DNA of 64,000 nt from Serratia sp. UGAL515B_01 (GCF_033095805.1 NZ_CP109901.1:2294001-2358000), one strand, 5' to 3'; shown: positions 27,298-38,385, numbered from the stretch's first letter. Notes: a model not told the origin generated them from the sequence alone. Translations and numbers: made by a program.

Positions 27298-28125
27298 TCA
27301 ACGTCGGTTAAAGTGGTTGTCCAGCAACGCCTGGCAGGATGGTGGAAGCGGTGGTGGCTCAGTCTTGGTTGGATTAGCATTGGGTTGCGGTGGTTTAAAC
27401 CAACTGACCAATTCAGCGCCACAGCCGTCACCCGCTGGCGGTGCATCCTGATCCAAACACTCCGGGTTACCCACCGGGCAGCGTAAACGCACGTGCATAT
27501 GCGCTCGGTGACCAAACCACGGGCGAACCTTATGCAACCAACTGCGATCGGCTCCCGCATCCTGACATAAACGCAGTTTGATCGCCGGGTTGACGAAGAT
27601 ACGCGTAACTTCACTGTCCTGCGCCGCTATCTTGATCAACGACTCTATCTGCGGCTGCCAGTGGCGATCTACCACCTGTTTGCCGTTAGCAGACACCAGA
27701 TCGATTGGCTGCGGTTTAAGCAGTTGCTGCTCGCTCCAACGCTGACGCGGCAACTGCAACCAGATATCCACATCCAACCCGGATTGGTGGCTGGCATGGC
27801 CACTACTGAAGCGCCCACCTGCTGGCATCGCCATGTCACCGATCAACACAGTCCCTAAGGCTTTTTGGTTAGCCTTGTTACTTAAGCGTTGAATGAATGC
27901 TAGTAGATCCGGGTGACCAAAGTAACGCCGCTGATCGGTACGCATCACCTGATAATCCGGTGAATTCAACGGCAGAGGCTGGGCGCCGATGATACAGCCG
28001 TTAGAAAAGCCCCCCACGGCCTGTGGATCACCGCTGACCGGATGATCGATTTTTTGCCACGGCGTCAATGCCATTACCGAGCCTGACACCATAAGGGCAA
28101 TAAGACCAAATATCCCATTCTTCAT
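27298..28125 (-). CDS. mepA: Penicillin-insensitive murein endopeptidase MepA
   Basis: Periplasmic zinc (LAS family) peptidase that cuts D-alanyl-meso-DAP cross-links in peptidoglycan. 275 residues. Signal peptide of 19 residues ending VMA. The zinc site is formed by His and Asp of [15 protein letters not shown] and the His of [11 protein letters not shown]. Disulfide-forming Cys residues are in the C-terminal part, followed by a proline-rich end ([14 protein letters not shown]). It starts 5 bases after the aroC stop codon, the classical aroC-mepA coupling. Confidence 0.94.
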   Translation of the reverse strand: MKNGIFGLIALMVSGSVMALTPWQKIDHPVSGDPQAVGGFSNGCIIGAQPLPLNSPDYQVMRTDQRRYFGHPDLLAFIQRLSNKANQKALGTVLIGDMAMPAGGRFSSGHASHQSGLDVDIWLQLPRQRWSEQQLLKPQPIDLVSANGKQVVDRHWQPQIESLIKIAAQDSEVTRIFVNPAIKLRLCQDAGADRSWLHKVRPWFGHRAHMHVRLRCPVGNPECLDQDAPPAGDGCGAELVSWFKPPQPNANPTKTEPPPLPPSCQALLDNHFNRR

Positions 28126-28130
28126 CGTGA

Positions 28131-29216
28131 TTACCAGCGTGGAACGTCTGAAATTACATCACCATTTTGTGCACGCTGGCGCAGCAGATGATCCATCAAC
28201 ACAATCGCCGTCATTGCTTCGGCAATCGGCACTGCGCGGATCCCTACACAGGGATCGTGACGACCGCGGGTTACCATCTCTATGGCTTCACCTTGGCGGT
28301 TAATGGTCCTGCCCGGCACCATGATGCTGGAGGTTGGCTTCAATGCCAGGTGAGCAATCACCGGTTGGCCACTGCTGATCCCGCCGAGGATCCCGCCGGC
28401 ATGGTTGCTCTGGAAACCCGCTGGGGTGATTTCGTCACGGTTTTCGCTACCACGCTTGGCGACAACGGCAAAACCATCACCAATTTCTACGCCCTTCACC
28501 GCGTTGATGCTCATCAATGCGTGTGCCAGATCGGCATCCAGACGATCAAACACCGGTTCACCCAGGCCCACAGGGACATTTTCAGCCACCACAGTAATTT
28601 TAGCGCCGATGGAGTCGCCCTCTTTCTTCAGCGCACGCATCAGTTCGTCCAGCGCCTCTAGCTTGTCTGGGTCCGGGCAGAAGAACGGGTTTTGTTCAAC
28701 CTGTTCCCAATCTTTCAGTTCACAACATACGTCACCGATCTGCGCAAGATATGCACGCACATTAACACCGAATCTCTGCGCCAGATATTTCTTGGCGATA
28801 GCACCAGCAGCAACACGCATAGCGGTTTCACGTGCCGAAGAGCGGCCACCGCCACGGTAATCACGCACGCCATATTTCTGTTCATAGGTATAATCAGCAT
28901 GCCCCGGACGGAATACATCCTTAATGGCACTGTAATCTTGAGAACGCTGATCGGTGTTTTCGATAATCAAACCGATACTGGTGCCTGTGGTAATGCCTTC
29001 AAACACCCCGGAGAGAATGCGCACCTGATCCGGTTCACGCCGCTGTGTGGTATAGCGTGAAGTACCCGGACGGCGACGATCGAGATCCTTTTGCAAATCG
29101 GCTTCTGTCAGTGGGATGCCCGGTGGCACACCGTCTACGATACATCCCAGCGCCACACCGTGAGATTCACCAAATGTAGTGACGCGGAAAAACTGCCCAA
29201 TACTGTTCCCTGCCAT
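28131..29216 (-). CDS. aroC: Chorismate synthase AroC
   Basis: Last step of the shikimate pathway: EPSP to chorismate, needing reduced FMN. 361 residues from the ATG at 29216, chosen because AGGAG is five bases upstream; a GTG one codon earlier is too close. Family signatures [44 protein letters not shown] and [18 protein letters not shown] are all intact. Upstream is prmB with a 129-base gap, downstream mepA. Confidence 0.97.
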   Translation of the reverse strand: MAGNSIGQFFRVTTFGESHGVALGCIVDGVPPGIPLTEADLQKDLDRRRPGTSRYTTQRREPDQVRILSGVFEGITTGTSIGLIIENTDQRSQDYSAIKDVFRPGHADYTYEQKYGVRDYRGGGRSSARETAMRVAAGAIAKKYLAQRFGVNVRAYLAQIGDVCCELKDWEQVEQNPFFCPDPDKLEALDELMRALKKEGDSIGAKITVVAENVPVGLGEPVFDRLDADLAHALMSINAVKGVEIGDGFAVVAKRGSENRDEITPAGFQSNHAGGILGGISSGQPVIAHLALKPTSSIMVPGRTINRQGEAIEMVTRGRHDPCVGIRAVPIAEAMTAIVLMDHLLRQRAQNGDVISDVPRW

Positions 29217-29345
29217 CACGGCTCCTTATTAACCCCGTCGCCCTTCAAGTTACAGGTGTATTAGATATCGACCTGTATCGCGAAGTCACTGGGGCATTGC
29301 TGGTTATTTTCCCGTTCAACGTTTGAACGGGACTCGGATTATTGT

Positions 29346-30278
29346 TTAGCTACGGTAGATACTGAAATGATCTTTACAATCAACTAACTGTTGTTTAGTC
29401 AGCATAAATACGCCATCGCCGCCATTATCAAACTCCAGCCAGGTGAAAGGAATATCAGGATATTGCTCCATCAGATGCACCATGCTGTTGCCTACTTCAC
29501 AAATCAACACGCCATCATTGCTCAAAAAATCTGGAGCGCAGGCCAAAATACGGCGAACCAGTTTTAGGCCATCAGTACCCGCAGCCAAGCCCAACTCAGG
29601 CTCACGGCGGAACTCTTGGGGCAGATCGGCCATATCTTCCGCATCAACGTAAGGTGGATTGGTGACGATCAAATCATACTGGATTGCTGGGACATCACGG
29701 AATAGGTCGGAGCGGATCGGGATGACCTGATTTTCAACTCCATGCGTCTGGATATTACGTTCGGTCACTGCCAACACATCGCTAGAAATATCCACTGCAT
29801 CCACTTCTGCTTCAGGAAAAGCGTAACCACATGCGATGGCAATACAGCCACTGCCGGTACACATATCCAGAATATGGCGCGGCGAGTGAGGAAGCAGTGC
29901 ACTAAAACGATTGTTAATCAATTCGCCAATCGGTGAACGTGGCACCAGTACGCGGTCATCAACATAAAACTCCAGACCGCAAAACCAGGCTTTATTGGTG
30001 AGGTAAGCGACCGGGATACGTTCATTGACACGGCGAATAACACGTTCAACGATGCGTTGACGCTCGCTGGAGGTCAAACGTGCGGTGCGCATATCTTCAG
30101 GAATATCTAACGGCAGGAACAGACTGGGCAAAACCAATTGCACAGCTTCGTCCCACGGATTATCCGTTCCGTGGCCATAGTAGATATTGGCAGCATTGAA
30201 GCGGCTTACGGTCCAGCGCAGCATATCTTGAATGGTGTGCAGTTCATTTACTGCTTCCTCGACGAAAATTTTGTCCAC
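29346..30278 (-). CDS. prmB: Ribosomal protein uL3 glutamine methyltransferase PrmB
   Basis: Methylates Gln150 of ribosomal protein uL3 (L3) during 50S assembly. 310 residues, normal length. Class I SAM fold: [20 protein letters not shown] is motif I near 137, and the active-site NPPY sits in [13 protein letters not shown] near 205, typical of the HemK family. [12 protein letters not shown] is specific to PrmB. First gene of the prmB-aroC-mepA direction; divergent from smrB. Confidence 0.95.
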   Translation of the reverse strand: MDKIFVEEAVNELHTIQDMLRWTVSRFNAANIYYGHGTDNPWDEAVQLVLPSLFLPLDIPEDMRTARLTSSERQRIVERVIRRVNERIPVAYLTNKAWFCGLEFYVDDRVLVPRSPIGELINNRFSALLPHSPRHILDMCTGSGCIAIACGYAFPEAEVDAVDISSDVLAVTERNIQTHGVENQVIPIRSDLFRDVPAIQYDLIVTNPPYVDAEDMADLPQEFRREPELGLAAGTDGLKLVRRILACAPDFLSNDGVLICEVGNSMVHLMEQYPDIPFTWLEFDNGGDGVFMLTKQQLVDCKDHFSIYRS

Positions 30279-30666
30279 ATTGCCCCCGGCAAGCTCGATG
30301 ATTCATGATTCAGCTGCCTAGTTTGCCACGAAGCCTATGACAAATCAGCAGCTATATGACGTTGGCAGGCTACCTCATCACCCGCAGATAGACTGATTGT
30401 CATTGTTTACCTGTCGAGTTTCACATCGATAGAATGTTTACCAAGAGGTTCTCTTTATGGTCTCTCGTACCGTTAGCGGCCATTTGAACCCATGAGAATG
30501 ACGTGAATCACGCAGTCTGAACGCCCCAAAAAGCGACAAATAAGGCAACAATGCGCTAAAATGGCCAACTTTTGGGCCTGGGACGACACCACGGGCAATT
30601 AAGGGACACTGCCTGGGATTTGTAAGGCAAAATTTGCGGCCTGGTTGATATTTGATGAGATCATTA
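30279..30666. other. Divergent prmB-smrB gap with repeat-like sequence
   Basis: 388 bases without a gene. 30531-30563 and the ACCACGGGCAATTAA at about 30588 resemble pieces of the region at 60.78-60.96 kb. Open frames here overlap smrB on the other strand and have no support. Confidence 0.4.
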
Positions 30667-31197
30667 ATGAAAAATAAGCACCCTTTGAGCAAAGATGAGT
30701 TACAGCTCTTTAAAGAGTCGGTATCCGGGGCAAGAAAATTGCGGCAGGACACCATTGTCCACCCAAAACCTAAAATGAAAAACAGGCAGATGGCACCACA
30801 GCGTTTGCTACAAGAACAGGTAGACGCCAGCTTTTACTTTTCTGACGAATATCAGCCACAACTGGATGATGAAGGCCCTACACGTTTCGTGCGCCCTGGC
30901 TTTAGCCATTTTGAATTGAAAAAACTTCGCAGAGGTGATTATGTCCCTGATCTGTTCCTTGACCTGCACGGGTTGACGCAACTACAAGCCAAACAGGAAT
31001 TAGGAGCATTAATTGCCGCCTGCAAACGTGAACACGTCCATTGCGCCTGTGTGATGCATGGCCACGGTAAACATGTTCTTAAACAGCAGACACCACTATG
31101 GTTGGCGCAACACCCTGATGTGCTCGCATTTCACCAAGCACCTAAAGAGTGGGGAGGGGACGCAGCAGTGTTGGTATTGATAGAGTTGGCCATTTAA
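30667..31197 (+). CDS. smrB: Smr-domain ribosome-rescue endonuclease SmrB
   Basis: Cleaves mRNA at the 5' edge of collided disomes so that tmRNA can rescue them. 176 residues from the ATG at 30667. The Smr domain occupies the C-terminal half: the conserved [18 protein letters not shown] and the [16 protein letters not shown] loops hold the catalytic residues. The N-terminal hook helix ([18 protein letters not shown]) that binds the ribosome is present. It is a few residues shorter at the C-terminus than E. coli SmrB. Confidence 0.93.
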   Translation: MKNKHPLSKDELQLFKESVSGARKLRQDTIVHPKPKMKNRQMAPQRLLQEQVDASFYFSDEYQPQLDDEGPTRFVRPGFSHFELKKLRRGDYVPDLFLDLHGLTQLQAKQELGALIAACKREHVHCACVMHGHGKHVLKQQTPLWLAQHPDVLAFHQAPKEWGGDAAVLVLIELAI

Positions 31198-31234
31198 CCA
31201 GGCAAAAATGATAAAGGACGATGTTTAACATCGC

Positions 31235-31352
31235 CCTCAGACTGCTGACAAAGCCCATTATGAGAGAGAGCGTGCCGATTGGAGGCGTAACACCGTAAGC
31301 TGTCAGAACACTAGGCCCGGGGATTTCAGGCTAGAAAGCGACGTTGTCATCC
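31235..31352. repeat. Dispersed intergenic repeat, copy A
   Basis: Related to 62125-62280. Shared blocks are GCCCATTAT near the start, GGCGTAAC/GTCGTAAC in the middle, and CTAGGCCCGG...CAGGCTAGAA near the end. It sits between converging smrB and sixA. Confidence 0.5.
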
Positions 31353-31372
31353 CCCTTCCGCTATAGCAGGCA

Positions 31373-31855
31373 TCAAACCTTGGCAACAATCTGTGATGGG
31401 CTAACCTGCCATTCCAGCTTACCGCTGCCACTATCACAATCAACTTCGACGCTGGCAATCGCAGAGGTAGCAAACATTGGCGGGCATTCGCTTGGACACA
31501 GTTCAGCCACCAAATAGCCCACCAATGGTAAATGAGAGACAAGCAGTACTGCCCTCACTCCCTCTTTGGCCAGTGCAAGCAGATAGCAACTCACCAGCTC
31601 TGCATCGCCGCTTGGCGTCAGTTCAGGCATGACCTCTTGGCCTTCTGGCAGTATTAACGCTTCGCGTACTGTTTCCAACGTCTGCTCGGCCCGTAAATAA
31701 GGGCTGACAAGCACCCGTTCAATATCTACTGACTTGCTGTTCAGCCAGATTGCCATCTGGCGTGACTCATCACGGCCACAAACAGTAAGGGGTCTTACTG
31801 AATCGCTGGCTGCATCAAGTGCCGCCTCTCCATGACGCATAATCAAAACTTGCAT
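31373..31855 (-). CDS. sixA: Phosphohistidine phosphatase SixA
   Basis: Removes phosphate from histidine phosphotransfer domains, in E. coli that of ArcB or of the nitrogen PTS protein NPr. 160 residues from the ATG at 31855. The RHG motif MRHGEAALD carries the nucleophile His8, and the second catalytic region LVSHLPLVGYLV is intact. Positioned between smrB and fadJ as in E. coli. No strong ribosome site is visible, so expression may be low. Confidence 0.93.
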   Translation of the reverse strand: MQVLIMRHGEAALDAASDSVRPLTVCGRDESRQMAIWLNSKSVDIERVLVSPYLRAEQTLETVREALILPEGQEVMPELTPSGDAELVSCYLLALAKEGVRAVLLVSHLPLVGYLVAELCPSECPPMFATSAIASVEVDCDSGSGKLEWQVSPSQIVAKV

Positions 31856-32370
31856 ATTGCACCGCTGTTGTTGACAAAATAACGCTTTACAGAAACGCCG
31901 AAGTACTCTCAAAAGCATAAGCCCGAAGAAAAGGCTTCAAAAACGATTATCCATCGTTTCTAAGGCGACCGGGCATTTTGCCTGAAAGTTTACGTAAAGA
32001 AAACGCTGTTTTTTTCACATGAACGACGCCCTCAGGTAAGTCATCTCTCAAAAAAACAACCTGCTTAACGAGATAAATTTAAAATCTGTCGTTATTAATC
32101 ATTTTTACCCCGACACTATTCAAGTTTCTAGGGTGTTAGCTGCATGACTCTCCCTTGTCCCTTCGGAGCCACTGTATGACCGATTTATCGTTCACTGCCT
32201 GTGGCTTGAATGAATTTGGGTATAGTGTCTGATTTTTACCAACAGGGGGTTACGTTACCCCTCGCCGATCCCTCTGTACAGCATTCAAGATTGCCCTTAG
32301 TTGCAAGGAGTGATAACGATCACAGTGCGCCCCTGATCAAACTGTAGCGCAAACAGGGCCGCTATGCCGG
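31856..32370. other. 515-base gap between sixA and fadJ
   Basis: No gene. Holds the sixA promoter region, an ERIC-ended repeat at 32112-32229 and AT-rich sequence around 31990-32100. Confidence 0.5.
32112..32229. repeat. ERIC-like element with perfect 8-bp terminal inverted repeats
   Basis: Starts GACACTAT and ends ATAGTGTC, exact inverted copies. The inner ends ATTCAAGTTTCTAGGGTG and TGAATTTGGGTATA resemble ERIC ends, but the core CCTTGTCCCTTCGGAGCC is not that of ERIC. Confidence 0.6.
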
Positions 32371-34536
32371 CTAACTTCCTTGTGGGTAGAAACGTTCCCC
32401 TTTCTGGGCCATGTATTGCAGGCGTTCGCACGGGGCAAAATGCTCGCCATGATGCTGCTGCAGATACCGTAGGGTTTGCACCAGTTTCTCTACTCCAAGT
32501 TGATCCATATAACGGAAGGGGCCGCCGAGAAAAGGCGGGAAACCAATCCCAAACACAGCGCCAATATCCCCATCACGTGCACTACGGATGACACCTTCGT
32601 GCAAGCAACGAGCAGCCTCATTGAGCATCATCATCACACAGCGCTGTGCAATCACCTTATGCTCCATATGTGCTTTGGCGGTTACCCCCAGCAGTGCATA
32701 AATCGTGCTATCGGCACGTTTGCGCTTCTGCCGCTGTTTCCCTTGCGCTGGGTAAAGATAAAAACCGCGTCCATTCTTGCGTCCTTTACGGCCATCCTTC
32801 AGTACGGCTTCAAACGCAGCCGGGGCAGCAAACCGCGGCCCCAACTCCGCCGTCAATATTGGGATAATTTTGGTGCCCACATCTATACCGACTTCATCCA
32901 ACAGCATCATTGGGCCGACAGGAAAACCGAAATCGACTAATGCTTGGTCCAAGGATTCAATTGGCTCCCCCTCCAACAGGCAGCGCGCAGCTTCATTAAT
33001 ATAGGGAGCCAGAATTCGGTTCACATAAAAACCTGCCCGATCGGCAACCACTATCGCCGTTTTCCCCTGTTTTTGTGCTAGTGCAATCGTCGTCGCGAGG
33101 GTTTCTTCACTGGTCGTGGCATGCGGAATAACCTCTACCAACGGCATCTTATCAACCGGGCTGAAGTAATGTAGACCAATAACCTGCTGTGGCCTGATAG
33201 CATTAGCCGCAATCTGGCCAATCGGTAAAGACGATGTATTAGAGGCAAAAATAGTGTGCGGCGCAGCATAGTGTTCAATCTCAGCTACCATCTGCTGTTT
33301 GAGTGCAATATCTTCAAATACGGCTTCCACAACAATGTCTACACCAGCAAAACCGCTATAGTCGGTTGAACCAGAGATAAGCATCATCTGTTTCTGGCGT
33401 TCTGCTGTCCGCATACGCTTACTGCGTACCCTTTTGCTCAGCAGATCCCAAGTATACTTTAACGCCTGGTTGATACCCTGCTCATTCACATCTTTAATTC
33501 GCACCGGCAACCCGGCGCGGGTGGCAGTGACACAGGCAATGCCGCCCCCCATCAAGCCTCCGCCCAGCACACCGATACGATGCAGATCGCGAGGTTTAGC
33601 GTCACTTCCATACTCTTTTTTCAACGCGGTTGAAGCAAAGAACAGGCTGCGCAATGCTGCCGATTGTGGTGACATTGCCAGTTCACCGAAAGCACGGGAC
33701 TCGGCTTCATATCCGCTTTTACTGCCCTGTTCCAGACCGGTAAGAACGACCTGAATAATACGCTCTGTTGCCGGGTAATTGCCGTGGGTTTTCTCCTGCG
33801 TTTTCTTACGCACCAGGCTAAACAGCAACCTTCTACCCAATGGGCCGTTGAGCAAACGTTCCTGCCACGGCAAAGCGCGGCGTAATTGCTTGCCTTGCTT
33901 CACGCGTTCAATCGCAGTTTGCAGTAAGATAGCGTGTGGCACAGCATCATCCACCAACCCCATCTTTAACGCCTGACGCGCACGGACAGATTTTCCAGTC
34001 AGGATCATATCCAACGCTTTGCTGGTGCCAATCAAGCCAGGTAGACGCTGAGTACCGCCAGACCCTGGCAACAGACCAAGTTGTACTTCTGGCAGGCCGA
34101 GCTGCGTTTTATCATCCAGCGAGCAAACGCGGCTGTGACAAGCCAGCGCCAACTCTAGACCGCCCCCCAAGCAAGCACCATGAATAGCTGCAACGACAGG
34201 CACTGGGAATGCGGCAATCTGTGCCAACGTCTTCTGCCCTTTCTTCGCCAGTGCCTCTGCCTCTTTGGCCGTATTGCAGGCAGCGATCATAGTAATATCT
34301 GCGCCAGCGATAAAAGAATCAGCCTTACCAGACAAGATCACTAATCCTTCAAGCGTGGTCAGTTGCTGCGCTTTCAACAGTACATCGTTGACCTGTTCGA
34401 CAAACTCCGCTTTCAGCGTATTAACTTTCTCCCCGGGTACATTTATGGTGATAACGCCAATATTGTCTGGACGTAGCGTTAGATGAAACGCCGAAGGCGT
34501 GGCTTGCTGATCATGCAATGTGTTATCGATACTCAT
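32371..34536 (-). CDS. fadJ: Fatty-acid oxidation complex subunit alpha FadJ
   Basis: Anaerobic counterpart of FadB: enoyl-CoA hydratase and 3-hydroxyacyl-CoA dehydrogenase with epimerase activity. 721 residues. The N-terminal crotonase domain has [15 protein letters not shown] (oxyanion hole) and [19 protein letters not shown] (catalytic Glu). The dehydrogenase part has the NAD motif [13 protein letters not shown] near 315 and [15 protein letters not shown] with catalytic His near 440. Full length, no frameshift. Its ATG overlaps the fadI stop by one base (TAATG), so the two are translationally coupled. Confidence 0.96.
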   Translation of the reverse strand: MSIDNTLHDQQATPSAFHLTLRPDNIGVITINVPGEKVNTLKAEFVEQVNDVLLKAQQLTTLEGLVILSGKADSFIAGADITMIAACNTAKEAEALAKKGQKTLAQIAAFPVPVVAAIHGACLGGGLELALACHSRVCSLDDKTQLGLPEVQLGLLPGSGGTQRLPGLIGTSKALDMILTGKSVRARQALKMGLVDDAVPHAILLQTAIERVKQGKQLRRALPWQERLLNGPLGRRLLFSLVRKKTQEKTHGNYPATERIIQVVLTGLEQGSKSGYEAESRAFGELAMSPQSAALRSLFFASTALKKEYGSDAKPRDLHRIGVLGGGLMGGGIACVTATRAGLPVRIKDVNEQGINQALKYTWDLLSKRVRSKRMRTAERQKQMMLISGSTDYSGFAGVDIVVEAVFEDIALKQQMVAEIEHYAAPHTIFASNTSSLPIGQIAANAIRPQQVIGLHYFSPVDKMPLVEVIPHATTSEETLATTIALAQKQGKTAIVVADRAGFYVNRILAPYINEAARCLLEGEPIESLDQALVDFGFPVGPMMLLDEVGIDVGTKIIPILTAELGPRFAAPAAFEAVLKDGRKGRKNGRGFYLYPAQGKQRQKRKRADSTIYALLGVTAKAHMEHKVIAQRCVMMMLNEAARCLHEGVIRSARDGDIGAVFGIGFPPFLGGPFRYMDQLGVEKLVQTLRYLQQHHGEHFAPCERLQYMAQKGERFYPQGS

Positions 34537-35846
34537 TATTCTACCTCTACGATCATCGCAGCACCCAATCCCCCGGCCGCACAGGCCGTGGCCAATCCTA
34601 ATCCACCACCGCGACGTTTAAGCTCACGCAAAGTCTGGGTAATCATACGCGCTCCCGTCGCAGCAAAAGGATGCCCGTAGGCAATAGATCCCCCCAATAC
34701 ATTGAATTTTTCCATATCGACCTCACCAATCGCCTGTTCACGACCCAATTTCTGTTGGGCAAACTCATTACTGGCGAACATTTTCAGATTAGCCAGCGTT
34801 TGTGAGGCAAAGGCCTCGTGCATATCGATCAAGGTGAGATCGGCTAGGGTAATGCCAGCACGATCTAACGCCAGTGGCGTGGCATACGATGGCCCGAGCA
34901 GCATATCTTCCCAAACATCAATAGCAGCGAAAGCGAAACTACGTAGATACCCCAACGGTTCCAGACCCAGTTCTTTGGCACGGGACTCACTCATCATCAG
35001 CACCGCAGCTGCACCATCGGTTAATGGCGTACTGTTAGCCGCTGTGACGCTACCATGCTTGCGATCAAAGGCCGGTTTCAGCCTGACATAAGAATCAAGA
35101 CTTGAGTTTTTACGGATATTATTATCTTCATGTAGAGGCGTTTCGTAAGGCGGCACATAGGCGATCATCACTTCGTCTTGCAGTAGCCCTTGTTCCCAGG
35201 CTTTGGCAGCCAACTGGTGCGAACGATGCGCCAAGGCATCCTGTTGTTCACGGGTTATACCATGGCTTTTAGCCATTTGTTCCGCGGTATCTCCCATGCG
35301 CAAACCAGTGGAATACTCGGCTACAGCGGGTGGAACCGGCAACAAATCGCGAAATCTGAGCTTGCTAAACAGCTTCAACCGTTGTGATAGGCTACGCGCC
35401 TTGTTCACATCCACCAGCGTTCTTGCCAGGGCTTTGCTGACACCTATCGGCAGCACAGAAGAAGAGTCAGCTCCGCCAGCAATACCGATACTGATACTGC
35501 CTGCCATAATGCTTTCAGCTACGTTAGCGATTGCCTGAAAGCTGGTAGCACAAGCGCGCGAAACACTGTAAGCATCAGTACTGACGCTCATACCGGTACC
35601 GAGCACAATTTCCCGCGCAATATTTGGCGCTTCTGGCATCTGAACCACCTGGCCAAACACCAGTTGCTCGACCAATGCAGGATCGATGTTGCTTCGTGCC
35701 AGTAATTCGCTTACCGTCGTTTTGCCAAGATCCACTGCAGGAATGCCGTGATAGACGGTCGCCTGTTTGGCAAAAGGTGTACGTAATCCCCGAACAATCG
35801 CGATGCGATCCCCATGACGTGTAACCAACGGTAATGGCTTACTCAT
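34536..35846 (-). CDS. fadI: Acetyl-CoA C-acyltransferase FadI (fatty-acid oxidation beta subunit)
   Basis: Thiolase that performs the last step of beta-oxidation in complex with FadJ. 436 residues from the ATG at 35846 with AGGAG upstream; the longer open frame lacks support. Catalytic Cys in [12 protein letters not shown] near 100, His in [10 protein letters not shown] near 390 and the second Cys in [10 protein letters not shown] near 420. Begins the fadIJ operon; a FadR-like site lies 40-55 bases before the start. Confidence 0.96.
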   Translation of the reverse strand: MSKPLPLVTRHGDRIAIVRGLRTPFAKQATVYHGIPAVDLGKTTVSELLARSNIDPALVEQLVFGQVVQMPEAPNIAREIVLGTGMSVSTDAYSVSRACATSFQAIANVAESIMAGSISIGIAGGADSSSVLPIGVSKALARTLVDVNKARSLSQRLKLFSKLRFRDLLPVPPAVAEYSTGLRMGDTAEQMAKSHGITREQQDALAHRSHQLAAKAWEQGLLQDEVMIAYVPPYETPLHEDNNIRKNSSLDSYVRLKPAFDRKHGSVTAANSTPLTDGAAAVLMMSESRAKELGLEPLGYLRSFAFAAIDVWEDMLLGPSYATPLALDRAGITLADLTLIDMHEAFASQTLANLKMFASNEFAQQKLGREQAIGEVDMEKFNVLGGSIAYGHPFAATGARMITQTLRELKRRGGGLGLATACAAGGLGAAMIVEVE

Positions 35847-35884
35847 AAGCACTCCTGAATGAAGGCCGTTAACATAACAGCCTA

Positions 35885-35901
35885 AAGAGGTCTGACCTGA
35901 T
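35885..35901 (-). promoter_or_regulatory. FadR-like operator upstream of fadIJ
   Basis: ATCAGGTCAGACCTCTT on the minus strand matches the FadR half-sites around GGTCNGACC. Close to the fadI start, it fits repression of fadIJ when acyl-CoA is low. The match is by eye only. Confidence 0.6.
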
Positions 35902-36165
35902 GAGGCCATTGTTAACCAAATGTTTATATTTGGCAAACCGAGAAAAGTGAAAACTGGGAGCGTAAGCAAATTTCGGGGAAGTGATGAACCTGCGTGGTAA
36001 TCTTCACGCAGGCTTACACGCAGGGTCTTTCACCTGACCAGCGTGAAAAACACAGCACGTATACGTTTAATGATTAACGTGCTTTAAGGCTGCAAGCACG
36101 GGCCTGCAGGAGGAGGAACTGAGCACAAAAAAGCACGGAAAACTTGATAACGAGTCAAGTAAAGA

Positions 36166-36462
36166 TTAACGCAGACCTAACTGGAATATCAGCGTTTCTG
36201 CCTGACAGCAGAAGGTGAAATGGACATCCAGCTTTACCCCACCATCAACGGGTTTAATACTACTGCTGATATCACAGGGATCAGACTCAACGCCACGAGC
36301 CTTTTCAGTTAATGCCGCCAACGCTTTCTCAGCATCTTGCTGATTGATAAACACCTGGCTATAGGAAGCGGTACAATCCGTGTTATCCATCACAGTACCG
36401 ACATCCACACAGCAGCAAGCTGCGGTTTCCTGAGCGTTACACTTATTGATTGCATCTGACAT
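36166..36462 (-). CDS. yfcZ: YfcZ/YiiS family protein
   Basis: 98 residues from the ATG at 36462, with AGGAGAG upstream. Rich in cysteine at the N-terminus (AACCCVDVGTVMDN) and with DCTASYSQVF in the middle, which identify the YfcZ family. Usually located between fadI and fadL. Function unknown; the cysteine cluster suggests metal or redox binding but this is an inference. Confidence 0.9.
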   Translation of the reverse strand: MSDAINKCNAQETAACCCVDVGTVMDNTDCTASYSQVFINQQDAEKALAALTEKARGVESDPCDISSSIKPVDGGVKLDVHFTFCCQAETLIFQLGLR

Positions 36463-36506
36463 ATTTGAACTCTCCTCACAGGCGGCTGTTAAACCCACCC
36501 AATAGC

Positions 36507-36634
36507 TATACCCAAAAAATAATTCGAGTTGCATGTAGGCGGCAAGTCTGAGAGTCGCCAGGAACATAGCTCACTCTATGACGGGTGCGAACGGACAAAG
36601 CCAACACCCATGCAACTTGAAGAATGAAGGGTAT
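36507..36634. repeat. ERIC-like element with TATACCC/GGGTATA ends
   Basis: 128 bases, starting TATACCCAAAAAATAATTCG and ending GCAACTTGAAGAATG...GGGTATA. The ends are the same as in the ERIC copy at 25 kb; the core (AGTCGCCAGGAACATAGCTC) keeps only part of the ERIC core. Lies in the yfcZ-fadL gap. Confidence 0.7.
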
Positions 36635-36850
36635 ATTTATGATCTGGCATAAATATACAAAATACTTTTTTATTTTACGCCTCGGATCAACTAATCACTA
36701 GCCTTACTTTTATTAGGTGTTTTAAGTGATGGAAATAACGGATGAAAATCACTAACTGCTAAAAATTCGTTATTAATTTGTTATATGAAACCATTTTTCT
36801 GGAATGCAGATCTCTTTTTTGATACCAATCACAAAATATTCCGAACAAAG

Positions 36851-36881
36851 TTGTAACACTTTTGCAGGTCAGACCTATAAT
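36851..36881 (+). promoter_or_regulatory. fadL promoter with FadR operator
   Basis: -10 TATAAT at 36876-36881 and a possible -35 TTGTAA at 36851-36856 (19-base spacer). The sequence GCAGGTCAGACCTATAA (36864-36880) overlaps the -10 element and matches a FadR operator. Repression of fadL by FadR is known in E. coli. Confidence 0.75.
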
Positions 36882-36885
36882 TCAG

Positions 36886-36902
36886 CCACTGATCTGCTTT
36901 GT
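36886..36902 (+). promoter_or_regulatory. Second FadR-like site downstream of the fadL -10
   Basis: CCACTGATCTGCTTTGT resembles the second, weaker FadR site that lies after the start of transcription of E. coli fadL. Match is partial. Confidence 0.45.
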
Positions 36903-36993
36903 CATGGTGATAACAGATCAATGCAATTGCGCATTACATGTTACTTTGCGTAGCATTATTTAAACAACAAACATATAAAACGAGGTTTTGGTC

Positions 36994-38271
36994 ATGAGCC
37001 AGAAAAACCTGTTCACTAAATCAGCTCTCGCAGCTGCAGTGGCAATTATCTCTTCCAACGTCTATGCAGCCGGATTCCAACTGAACGAGTTTTCAGCCAT
37101 TGGTTTGGGTAGAGCCTATTCTGGTGAGGGTGCAGTAGCGGATACGGCTGCGTCAGCAAGTCGTAACCCAGCAACAATGATGATGTTTGATCGCCCTTCT
37201 CTCTCTGCTGGTGCCGTCTTTATCAATCCAAACGTTAATATTTCTGGTACATCCCCTTCAGGTGCCAGCCTGGATGCCGATAATATTGCACCAACTGCTT
37301 GGGTTCCTAACCTGCATTATGTCCATCCAATCAATGATCAATGGGCTGTAGGTGCTTCCGCAACCAGTAACTTTGGTTTATCCACCGAGTTTGATGAAGC
37401 TTATACCGCAGGCCCTTTCGCGGGTAAAACCGAACTCACCACCATCAACCTCAACCTGAGTGGTGCTTATCGTCTGAACAAACAATTCAGTTTTGGTTTA
37501 GGCTTTAATGCGGTTAATGCTGACGCCAAGCTTGAGCGCTATGCGGGTGAAAGCGGTGCTCGCCTGGGGCTGCCAGCAAATACACAGATTTCCAAGCTTG
37601 AAGGCAATGACTGGGGCTACGGTTGGAATGCTGGCATACTGTATGAAGTTGATGAAAATAACCGCTACGGCTTTACCTATCGCTCAGAAGTGAAAATTAA
37701 GTTCAAAGGCGATTACAGCAGTCAGCTGTCTTCAAGCCTGAATCCATTGCAGCCTTCAACCGGATTACCTTGGGGAACCAATGGCGCGGTCATTCCTGGC
37801 AAACTGGATCTGCACCTGCCTGAAATGTGGGAACTCTCCGGCTATAACAAAGTGGCTCCACAGTGGGCGATCCAGTACAGCATGGCCTACAATAGCTGGA
37901 GCCGGTTCCAAGAATTACGCGCGAATGGCAACGATGGTAGAACCCTATTCGTAAAACACGAAGGCTTCCGCGACTCCTACCGTATGGGGTTGGCTACAAC
38001 CTATACACATGATGCTAACTGGACTTTCCGTAGTGGTATCGCATTCGATCAGAGTCCAGTTCCTGCGCAAAACCGTTCTATCTCTATCCCGGATCAGAAC
38101 CGTACCTGGCTAACTGTCGGTGCGTCGTATGCAATCAATAAAGATGCCTCCATCGATGCAGGTATTGCTTATATGCATGGTCAGAAAGTCACCATAAAAG
38201 AAGGCCCTTATACTTTCGACTCCGAAGGTACTGCCTGGTTGTACGGCGCTGGCTTTAATTATCGCTTCTAA
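36994..38271 (+). CDS. fadL: Long-chain fatty-acid outer-membrane transporter FadL
   Basis: Outer-membrane beta-barrel that takes up long-chain fatty acids. 425 residues from the ATG at 36994, with GAGG eight bases upstream; a TTG two codons earlier corresponds to the extended E. coli annotation. Signal peptide ending near VYA, then the hatch segment [23 protein letters not shown] that is the FadL signature, and a C-terminal barrel strand ending GAGFNYRF with terminal Phe. Convergent with mlaA across a strong hairpin. Confidence 0.96.
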   Translation: MSQKNLFTKSALAAAVAIISSNVYAAGFQLNEFSAIGLGRAYSGEGAVADTAASASRNPATMMMFDRPSLSAGAVFINPNVNISGTSPSGASLDADNIAPTAWVPNLHYVHPINDQWAVGASATSNFGLSTEFDEAYTAGPFAGKTELTTINLNLSGAYRLNKQFSFGLGFNAVNADAKLERYAGESGARLGLPANTQISKLEGNDWGYGWNAGILYEVDENNRYGFTYRSEVKIKFKGDYSSQLSSSLNPLQPSTGLPWGTNGAVIPGKLDLHLPEMWELSGYNKVAPQWAIQYSMAYNSWSRFQELRANGNDGRTLFVKHEGFRDSYRMGLATTYTHDANWTFRSGIAFDQSPVPAQNRSISIPDQNRTWLTVGASYAINKDASIDAGIAYMHGQKVTIKEGPYTFDSEGTAWLYGAGFNYRF

Positions 38272-38287
38272 TCTTTTTATTAAATAT

Positions 38288-38318
38288 AAAAAAGCCCATG
38301 ATTTACATGGGCTTTTTT
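38288..38318. terminator. Bidirectional terminator between fadL and mlaA
   Basis: Perfect 13-bp stem, AAAAAAGCCCATG and CATGGGCTTTTTT, with a 5-base ATTTA loop. Six T follow in both directions, so it serves both converging genes. Confidence 0.9.
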
Positions 38319-38385
38319 ACTAACCACCAGTTCAGCCTGTAAAAATAAACGAAAATAATAGCTCGTTATTTTAAGCACAACATTA

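Larger units (their letters stand above)
36463..36993. other. Gap upstream of fadL: ERIC-ended repeat, AT-rich tract and fadL promoter
   Basis: About 530 bases without a gene. It holds the repeat at 36507-36634, an AT-rich tract (about 36640-36840) and the fadL regulatory region (36851-36902). Open frames across the repeat have no support. Confidence 0.5.

Noticed and set aside
32476..34486. Plus-strand frames opposite fadJ
   Set aside because: Antisense shadows of a long gene, no start signals, no known products.
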